A stretch of DNA of 17,152 bases from Phoronis ovalis. Its lineage: Eukaryota > Phoronida > Phoronidae. Made by a program: the position numbers and the translations under genes. The stretch is from the NCBI GenBank assembly GCA_028565635.1, contig JAOXYB010017198.1:1-17152 (forward strand), written 5' to 3'. Shown piece by piece: positions 9,293 to 17,152 of this stretch (position 1 is the stretch's first letter; each line of letters opens with the position of its first letter). The notes beneath the pieces are model-generated. The model saw only the letters and a list, made by a program, of their open reading frames with translations, ran no database searches and was not told where the DNA came from.

Positions 9293-10559
9293 ATAAATTG
9301 TTTCCTAAATTGAAAAAAAAACACACGAAACGATGTGAATTATTTACGATTAATTCAGATCCCGGGATTCGATCAGACCAATTAAGAAATACCATTAACG
9401 GTGCAACAATCCCAGAACAATCCAGTGGCGAGCTGCAATACAATTAGACTCATCTTACCCCGAGGATTATGCCCTGGTATCGGTATCCCCGGATATAAGA
9501 AAGAGTAAAAAACACACGTGGATCATCCAGTTGAGTTGGGGTCAACCCATGTTCAAGTGCATGCTTAATGTTGGACATAGTCATTCTTTAGAATTTAGCT
9601 ACTAAGTGATGTCCCTCGAGGGCAATTCTTCAAATGAAATCAACGTCAATAAGAAAGATTGAAGTAACGTTTTAATTGGTATTTACATGTATTTGCATAT
9701 TACATGTTAATTCTGCAGAAATAAGTAATTTATAAAATGAAGTTTTCGCGGTTAAATATATTGGAGGGTTGTTGATTTTTTCAGTGATGTTTCCTCTCAA
9801 GAGGAAGTTTTGAACTTGACTAAAATATATATTTTCGCAGCATTTTTTCTGCTTTTTCGGGCACTTGCGGATTTGATCATACAAGCAGTATACCTATTGC
9901 TCAACGAATCAGGCAATTACACCGCAGAAAAATACAGCGGATGGTCTGTTTAATTGTGGCTTCCATTTAAATATATGTGTTGGTCCAGTTAAATATTTAG
10001 CTAGTTTAGCAGATTCCAAGTGTGTGATTCCAAGATTAGAAAAAGACTCACCATCTGCTGTACGCATTTCTTGCAGCATTGATATGCTGAAACATAAATT
10101 GTTCACGCGTTGCAAAATGTCTAACGTTTGGCTTTTACATTGATTCAAATTGTAATTGCACGCGGTTCCTTGATTTATAATCAGATTAACGAATTTATAA
10201 CAAACGGCAATGAATAGAAACAATTAAAAAGCACTGAGAGAGTCCTGTTCAAAAGTACCAGTTCTCTGTGTATTCAATTTCAAATATAAAAGCACAGTAT
10301 GAATACGCTGATTATGCAGAATTATTACTACACTGTGTTGCGGTAAGGAATATTGGGAAATATCCAAGAATCATTTGAGAATGAACATTGCTATTTAACC
10401 AGATAACAAAAAGGGTTACTATTTCTAACATTTGTAACCTTTTATGAGAATGATTTGAATGACTTCTAAATCATTGTCTAAATGACCACTTGATTTCATT
10501 CTTGAATTTTACATTACACCTGCAATATTAGAATGTTGTGTTGACCTGTTAGCTTAAAA

Positions 10560-10573
10560 TGACCCCTTGACCT
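10560..10573 (-). promoter_or_regulatory. Candidate nuclear-receptor element, direct repeat with 2-base spacer (DR2)
   Basis: Read on the minus strand the sequence is AGGTCA-AG-GGGTCA, two consensus half-sites spaced by 2 bp. This is the classical layout of an RAR/RXR-type site. A third half-site (TGACCT on the plus strand) lies at 10542-10547. The site is about 0.7 kb beyond the stop of the GPRIN-like gene. No function can be shown from sequence alone. Confidence 0.3.
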
Positions 10574-10891
10574 CTGGATGACTTCATTTTCATACAATTT
10601 TAGGACTTGATCCTTGTCTCTAGAAGGCCTTTTAACTAAACGGTCAACTCTCTCCACCCTAAATTTGCCGTGAATCATATCATATTACAAGCCTGTGTGA
10701 TCAATTGTTATCGAATTACGGCATGTCTCCTTTTTTTAAATGTATTCTTACTAATATCTTTAAGCTTTGACTTATAATATCTGAATGACCCTAAATTGAC
10801 ACCAATAGCGGCCCATCCTTCAATTAATCCTTGATACCGTCGAATTATGCCATCTCCTGGTATACATACTAGGCTCAACATAAGATACTAC

Positions 10892-10897
10892 TTTATT
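10892..10897 (-). promoter_or_regulatory. Candidate polyadenylation signal AATAAA for the GPRIN-like gene
   Basis: TTTATT on the plus strand reads AATAAA on the minus strand, about 365 bp beyond the stop codon of the GPRIN-like frame. It is the nearest canonical hexamer seen downstream. It would give a 3' UTR of about 390 bp covering roughly 10870-11261. Confidence 0.4.
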
Positions 10898-11261
10898 GAC
10901 TTTACCCGGGGGCAATAAAACGTAGTATCGCAATTTGAACATTAAACATTGCGACAATATTCTACGATAATGTCTAGACTTTCTTATGAATTAGTTACTA
11001 AATTAGTGTGGGGTAAAGTGCACTGAATTTTCTAAACTCTAATTGTTTTAGGGCATTTGATTACAGAAAGTGACTAAAATGTTTGTTTCTACTTAGTAAG
11101 TACCAAAAAAACAACGAACATTTACTTTATATAAAATATGTTGCACAAGACGTAAAGCTGAAACATAATTAAATCGTACTACGACTTGACAACACAAAGT
11201 TCTCGACCATGTTCCTCACAATGTGTTCCCTGATGATGTTTAACGTGTTGTAATGCTTCTG

Positions 11262-12308
11262 CTAACCTGAACCTTCATGTGAACCTCGTTTCAGTTTTCT
11301 AACTAGCTTTAGCCAGGACTGTTTTGCATTTCTTTTAGTTTTTGCTTCCTTAAAATCATCAGTGCCGGGTTTTATTTGTAAATGTTTCTGTATTGCGTTG
11401 CCAAGAATTTCAGGGTCAAAATCAGCCCCATAAACCTCCCAGGTTTCTCCCTTTTCATCAAACTCAACATCTTTTACAGCTGATGGACAAAGAAGAGCTT
11501 CGATAACAGGCATGTCTAGAACGATTTCATTTAGAGGTGATGAGAAAACATCTTCGGATACCGCGGACTCGTAAGAACTCTTACTCTCAACCGAAGAGTT
11601 GTGTGCTAAAGATTTCGAACATCCTGCTTCTGATTTTGTTTTACTTTGATAAGTATTTAATATTGCTTGTAAATCTTTCGATGAACACACTATATCTGTG
11701 TTTTCCGGCACTTCATCAATACTGTCCACTTGGCTCGGGGTGGACCTGCCACTACTATCAGTGTTAATACGACGAAGCCGTCCAGTAAATATTTTTCTTT
11801 TAATGGGCTCGCTCATTGACGTTGCATTTGAAAATTTTTCGAGTGCTAATGCCTTAGAGTTTGGCCAATCACTGTTTCTTTCTACCTGTTTTCTTATTTT
11901 CTGTTTTACTTTCGATAAAAGTAAAGCTGGCGAACTAGTTGATCGTACTTTCGCGTTGAGCTTCTTTTTATCTAATGGAGCTTCAGCAGCTGCGGCTCCT
12001 TGTAAATCCCGCGTCTCTGTTGGATCCGTCAAACTCCTACGTTGTGTAAAAAGTCTGGTACCCTTTGACGGTGACAGAGGCGAGGATGCTGTGTTTGAGT
12101 CTTCAACAAGTTCCGTAGCATCATATGTCTCAGGGGAATCGGGTTTTGGTTCCTCTGTGCCATATTGTTTGCCGAATTTTAACAATTTGCCACTTTCGAC
12201 AAAATTCGTTTCTTCAATGTCACCATTATGTTCTGTGAGACGATCTTTATTAAAGTCACTTTTACTATAAAATAAAGCTCTGCGAGTCCTTGCAGCTTCC
12301 GATTGCAT
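11262..12308 (-). CDS. GPRIN-like protein (GRIN_C domain), 348 aa, single coding exon
   Basis: The ATG at 12308 has a good context (CACCATG) and an in-frame TAA (12318-12320) four codons upstream; the frame ends in TAG at 11262. The first 270 residues look disordered: rich in Ser, Thr, Asp, Glu and Lys, with SP and TP sites (SPLSPSK, RSTP) and a basic stretch at 113-145 ([16 protein letters not shown]). Residues 278-312 contain [20 protein letters not shown] followed by [10 protein letters not shown]. This matches the hallmark [17 protein letters not shown] core of vertebrate GPRIN1-3, which bind activated G-alpha o/i/z and promote neurite growth at the membrane. The protein ends in a basic helix-prone tail ([12 protein letters not shown]) with no cysteines; its only cysteines are 208, 230 and 274. 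It is much shorter than vertebrate GPRIN1. An intronless coding region also fits the family. The fold is a confident call; the cellular role is inferred. Confidence 0.85.
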   Translation of the reverse strand: MQSEAARTRRALFYSKSDFNKDRLTEHNGDIEETNFVESGKLLKFGKQYGTEEPKPDSPETYDATELVEDSNTASSPLSPSKGTRLFTQRRSLTDPTETRDLQGAAAAEAPLDKKKLNAKVRSTSSPALLLSKVKQKIRKQVERNSDWPNSKALALEKFSNATSMSEPIKRKIFTGRLRRINTDSSGRSTPSQVDSIDEVPENTDIVCSSKDLQAILNTYQSKTKSEAGCSKSLAHNSSVESKSSYESAVSEDVFSSPLNEIVLDMPVIEALLCPSAVKDVEFDEKGETWEVYGADFDPEILGNAIQKHLQIKPGTDDFKEAKTKRNAKQSWLKLVRKLKRGSHEGSG

Positions 12309-12317
12309 GGTGATTAA

Positions 12318-12320
12318 TTA
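12318..12320 (-). other. In-frame stop upstream of the GPRIN-like start
   Basis: Reading the minus strand, TAA lies in frame a few codons before the ATG. It shows that coding cannot extend upstream by read-through within this exon and supports the chosen start, unless a splice acceptor lies inside these few bases. Confidence 0.85.
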
Positions 12321-12378
12321 ATATTAAATGTATAAGTGCCGACACACTATCTGTTGCTTAGGTTCTTCGAGTAATCAG

Positions 12379-12381
12379 CCT
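12379..12381 (-). other. Candidate splice acceptor in the 5' UTR of the GPRIN-like gene
   Basis: On the minus strand the sequence GACATTTCATTTCAG|GCTG is a good acceptor with a T-rich tract, about 70 bp before the start codon. Vertebrate GPRIN genes keep the coding region in one exon behind a non-coding 5' exon, so a leader intron would fit. The matching donor is not identified; several consensus donors exist further upstream. Confidence 0.35.
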
Positions 12382-15300
12382 GAAATGAAATGTCAAACTA
12401 TCAATTATAAATGACAACTAAAAGCACCGTCATCTTCAGAGATCCAAACATGTAGACATAGTCAAGTTTTCTATTGCAAATTTTGAGATACTTTCGAGTC
12501 AAAGTTTACATATTTTTGAAGAACAAGAAATGTTTGGCTTGGACCAGTGAGCGTGTCAACAAAAACTTACTGAAAGCAATCAGAAATTAGTAGGGTTATG
12601 AAGCATTTAATAAATGTACAAGTGGGTGCAATTCTTTTCATCAATGATCGGGGGAATAAATGTTTAAATAATATATCATGGAGCTGTTCCTTAAATGTTC
12701 TGCAGCTTGTGATATTCTGTATACTTTTTCATTTATCACAATCTAAAGTAAACGCGTTTTAACCCGTATTTCCATTAAATTTAGCCAGATTACAGTTACA
12801 GAACTACGTCATAAAAATAAATAGAAAACTACTTCTATATATTAATTCCTAGTAAATGAAAAACATAATTTCCCGATAGTATACATAAAAATGTGTCTTA
12901 GCTAATTTATAATATAATATACCTTAAAGGACAAAGCCTGATTTCTCAACAGATTTGCGTATGCTACATTGAAATAAGCTTTCATATTCACGTTTTCAGT
13001 TGTCGATTTAATACACAACTTCGATTCAGCTCCCACGATTAAGATATACAACAATAACTAGCTACCGTGGTATTTATAAAATATCAATATGCGACAATCA
13101 ACGAATTAATTTTAATCAAGACGCTGAACTTCACAAATTATTATTATCTCATTAGCTTTAAAATAATTAAATACATTTCTCAAGAAGAATGTAGTACACT
13201 TCGATCATTAATTTATGAAGTAGATAGATGATAATTCCATGATTTTTCAGAAGTTTTGGTAATAATGCAAATTCTAGAAAACAACCCAAAGAATCGTCAA
13301 CTTTTGAACTGTGGAGAGATTTCGAGAAATGTGCAACGGAAACAGTCGATTAATTTAAGAATGTTAAATATATAGTGCTGGTAAATTAACATACATGGGA
13401 ACGTCGAGCAATTACAGATGACGAAACTTGTTTAATTTCTGCCATCATGGACATCGAACCAGCAGCTAGCACCCAACTATAACCTCTAACCAGTCGGTTA
13501 GGAAACATGCAAGATAAGATAATTAATTACTGCACAAATGGCATCCACTATTCAGAAGCAGAAGGAGCCATAATAAACAAAAAATAAACAAAGGAACATT
13601 CTGAGGTGTTGGCATGAATTTAAATATTTTCTCCATGTTTTTGATACGTTATCGGATGCAGTGGATCTGTTCATTTACAATTTATTTCATGAATAAATCC
13701 TGAAATCTAAAATCAGACGTTAAAATTATGAAATGGCTCACAATACGGCCAAGAACAAATATCAACCACTGTGATACAACTGGGTTGAAATGACGTACGT
13801 AAATATGTTTAATTATTCATATATCGTGTAATATATTGTCACAATGAATTCACCCTTGCCAGCTAGGTCATCAAATTATTATCTGACGCAGCGTATATAA
13901 AAATAAATATGCAAATCAACACTATTCAAACTTAATATATGTTAATGTCTTGTGATATTTACCTTTGTACGTCTGTGTATTTATGCTTTTTGCAATGGCA
14001 CTTCCTAGTTCTATATTTTTGTAAAAAGTAAAAAAAAATAAAGCAAATTTGAAATAAAATATTATATTTTATATATAGCTCTAGCTAAGAACCAGCACTG
14101 AAATGATATTTTGATTTTTTACATAGGTGTTTAAGTAATTTCACAACCAGACAGCAAGACTGCTACATAGATCTTTGTGTCAGAAATGCACAAATCATTG
14201 CATCCCGGATAAGTCAAATTGAGGTTAACTAAACTTCTCTATAACATAACCCCTTCTATCACTTATTTAGTCTATGAAATGAGTTGTATTGGAATAAACA
14301 ATGATGTTCGTCCCTATATACAACAGTAACACATACATAGAACTTAAACGTATGCGTACAAAGACAGTACATTTTAATTTTTTTTATTTACTTCTACTAA
14401 TTCGAACCTTTGCCAGTTATAATTCTGGATATGCCCCTTTCCGGTGTGACATTTTGTGACTGCGTACGGCCGGAACTGCCAGTGCAAATATACGGAACGT
14501 AGGAATACATGCTATCCATATTGTAAAACATGGACATATGAGGCCTAAAGTTTAACAAATAAATTCATTATAATTATACTATCCATATGCAGACACGCTT
14601 TGAGTTATGTCATTGATCTGTGAAGGTATGAAAATTGATTTTTACCCTCAATTTGATATCTCCATTCAGAGGCGCTATTTTTGTAAACTATTCACTTAAT
14701 GGCAAAATTAGCTGGATATTTGAATCCCAAGGTCTTTGTAACATATATAGAAAAGCAATAAAAAAATCATTTAACAAACCGGAGTTGTAGGCAGGTATTG
14801 TCAAATATAAGAATTAGTTAGCACTATTAGTAAATTACAAATACACAGCAGGATCGCCACTTCGCATCCGTCGACGTTTATAGTAAAAACTATACGTTTT
14901 GACTGAAATCTGGCAGAGAGCAAAATGCCTTCCTTAATTTAATCCTAATTACGACGATAGGCGTTGCGATGCATTAAACGAAAATAAACCCTCATACCCT
15001 TTGTATACCTAATTTATCCTGGAACTGTTACGGATTTATATTATTTTCTAAATAAATATGGGAAAAAAATGTAATAATTACAACGCTGGCAAGATGTCTA
15101 CTTATTAGTAAAAGCATAATTTAACCACACGTTACAGTTTAATCCTCACCTACCTGGCAGTTATCTATGGAACATCGTATAACTCTATTATATCACTGAC
15201 TACAAACAATATAAATATATGTCTGTGACAGGCCGTATATATATTTTTAACTATATTTTATAACTATCATTTCCATGTCCCAGAATAAGCCGTAGTCTAT

Positions 15301-17152
15301 AAAGTTCTTAATTGCTTTTAACAGCTCTTATTGCATACGCACGATACTCATTTTTCATTACTATCACTATAAGTTAAGACTATCGCATACAAACATGTAT
15401 ATTACATCTGCATATCACACCATTAATATCAAGCTTCCTACAGATACAGACCTGGTGGACTCATACGGATTTCTTCTAATTAATTTAAAGCCAATAGCAA
15501 AAACATGCTTTCAGGTATTTCTTACAGTATTGCCACGGGTGGCTCCTGGCACTAATAATCTCTCGAGTTTTTAAATAATATACATACCACTCACCACTGT
15601 GCATTTGCTAATGAATAATGCATAAAGGATAAGTTTACATATATATTTCACTGACACAATCTAATATTGATGAAATGCTGACAAACACGCATTAACTTTT
15701 GTACATGATGAATTCCAAAGTCGATATAAACTACAGTATATTATTGCCGCTAGTTTGATCAAAAACAAATCAGCTTTTTAGTTTTTTCTAATCAACTATT
15801 AGAAATTGAGGATTTCGACGGCTTAGTTTGTTTTCCAACTATTAAAGAAAAAAATATATATTAGAAACTCAAATGAAACTATATAGGGATGGCCTTTTAG
15901 CGAAGGAAAGATCGGGGGAATGATTATATTAGTGCTTCTGAACCTTAACCTTTGCTAAAATTAAAAGATAAAAATGAATACTAAAAACGTGCAGAATAAG
16001 AATAGTCACAATAAGAATTGAACACTCAAGTTCACGTGGTGCAACATTACGATGGTCCTAAAAATCATCAAAAGCAGTCATAACCCGGAAAACATATATT
16101 TAAACGTTATAAATATTATAAACATGTATTTAATTTTCGTTTCTAGATCTAGTTCAAACGTACCTCGCTCCGTCGAGCAACAAATAATTGCAAGTCTAAA
16201 TAATTTATATCTGATTTTGTCATTTCCTTTTGCTAAATAAATGAAAATTAGCAATTGGGCGGATACAGATGTAAACAAACAAAACAATTAATTGCCAAGA
16301 AAAACAATTAGCGTGGTCGTATTCATTAACACATAAAACACAAAACATACATATATGTATACCCCTTCTTCCGAATATCGTTACTTTTCCAAAAGAAACA
16401 TTAGCCTTCAGTAAAGTGTCATTTACAATCCACGCAATGTCCACAATATAAGATGTCTAAATTGAAGACTCAATGGATGTCTATAATTAAAACTCGTAGC
16501 ATGCAATGGTTCAATTCAGAACATTTAGATGTTTACATCCTTAAAAAAATGGGAAACCAAACGCTTTCAACTCCAAGCCTACTGTTATCGTAATGTGTAA
16601 TTGTTATTTATTCTGTATTAATTAGTGGGAATGGTCCAGTTATTCATATACAATATATAATATTTTTAAAGTAACATATTAACAAAAAAATAAATTCAAA
16701 CATTGTTCGTTTTAATTTTACACACATCCATGTCTCATATTTATCAAATGATAACATCATACCAGGAGGTAAATAAAGATGGATGGCTTGAAAAATAATT
16801 CCCTGCAGACTCAGTGAAACACAACATTATTTTTTTATTACTGCTTTAAGAAGAACTTTTAAATTGTTTCGAAGAATTTTATTTCCTTTAGGAGCGTTAA
16901 AATGACACAAAATATCATGACATGTAGATGTAGGCGGGAGGAATCCATATCTAAAAGTTATCGTGTGGCTGTCGAATTTCGTCATCATCGCTCATGGTAA
17001 ATACATGTTCATTGCATGGATGGGTTTGCAGCCGTTCTGTGTTAAAACACACTTTGTTTTTTAAGTGAAGTATAGACTGTTTGTACTTTGCCTTAGTAAA
17101 AACGTAACTGTGCAGAAAGCAGAACTATTGTTTTTGCTATGCGGATTCTGTG
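12382..17152. other. Long non-coding stretch upstream of the GPRIN-like gene
   Basis: Nearly 4.8 kb have no open frame with recognisable protein features on either strand. The likely content is a 5'-UTR intron, a non-coding first exon and regulatory DNA of the minus-strand gene. Minus-strand sequences matching splice-donor consensus are seen at 15153 (CCAG|GTAGGT) and 16163 (CGAG|GTACGT). No CpG island, TATA box with initiator, tRNA, rRNA or transposase gene was recognised. Confidence 0.55.

Larger units (their letters stand above)
7541..10890. other. Intergenic region between the convergent genes
   Basis: This is about 3.3 kb of AT-rich sequence with frequent stops in all frames. The short open frames within it lack recognisable domains. 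The items visible are the short repeats and the DR2-like site listed separately, and one possible small minus-strand exon near 10052-10086. A SmaI-type palindrome in CCCGGGATTCGATC at about 9361 looks faintly like a tRNA B box, but no A box or tRNA fold accompanies it. Confidence 0.6.

Noticed and set aside
9355-9380. tRNA B-box-like sequence (CGGGATTCGATC), possible SINE
   Set aside because: No A box lies at the proper distance, there is no cloverleaf, and no A-rich or repeated tail defines a SINE.
9909-10223. 104-codon minus-strand frame as a small secreted protein
   Set aside because: It starts at TTG, not ATG, matches no family I know, and contains a strong internal donor motif. Only the possible mini-exon inside it is kept as a low-interest finding.
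11698-12270. 190-codon open frame on the plus strand
   Set aside because: It lies entirely antisense to the GPRIN-like coding frame, has no recognisable domain and mirrors the codon structure of the real gene. It is best explained as a shadow frame.
16951-16995. Minus-strand mini-ORF MSDDDEIRQPHDNF with good start context
   Set aside because: It has only 14 codons before a stop and no donor site within the frame to extend it. This is expected by chance in 17 kb.
1-17152. CRISPR array, prophage, plasmid or other prokaryotic system
   Set aside because: There are no spaced direct repeats, operons, ribosome-binding sites or bacterial genes. Intron-split animal gene families show this is eukaryotic nuclear DNA.

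Overview
The window is animal nuclear DNA. It is AT-rich, and its coding sequence is split into short exons by GT..AG introns of about 160-620 bp. It contains no operons or ribosome-binding sites. The two genes recognised have animal-specific architectures (a polycystin channel and a GPRIN-type neuronal G-protein effector). The compact introns, AT richness and polycystin type fit a lophotrochozoan such as a bivalve mollusc, but the species is an inference and is not proven by the sequence.

Layout. (1) 258-6260, plus strand: the last eleven coding exons of a polycystin-1-like (PKD1/PKD1L) gene. They join in a consistent reading frame into a 656-residue C-terminal part ending in a stop codon. 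The 5' part of the gene, where the family carries its large ectodomain, GAIN/GPS, PLAT and first membrane segments, lies upstream of the window. The part seen holds one earlier membrane helix followed by the whole TRP-like module: S1, the extracellular TOP/polycystin domain, S2-S6 with the pore, and a short cytoplasmic tail. (2) 6261 to about 7540: probable 3' UTR of that gene. (3) About 7540-10890: non-coding sequence with a few short repeats, palindromes and one candidate nuclear-receptor site. (4) 11262-12308, minus strand: an uninterrupted 348-residue reading frame whose C-terminal part carries the signature of the GRIN_C domain of GPRIN proteins (G protein-regulated inducers of neurite outgrowth). 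A candidate polyadenylation signal lies about 365 bp downstream and a candidate 5'-UTR splice acceptor about 70 bp upstream. (5) 12309-17152: nearly 5 kb with no recognisable gene, probably a 5'-UTR intron and/or regulatory DNA of the GPRIN-like gene.

The two genes are convergent (tail to tail). Both belong to families linked in the literature to Gi/Go signalling, but nothing in the sequence shows that they act together. The points most worth a second look are a GPRIN-like gene in what appears to be an invertebrate, its lack of the C-terminal cysteines used for lipid anchoring in vertebrate GPRINs, and an Asn-Arg pair in the ion selectivity filter of the polycystin, where polycystin-2 has Gly-Asp.
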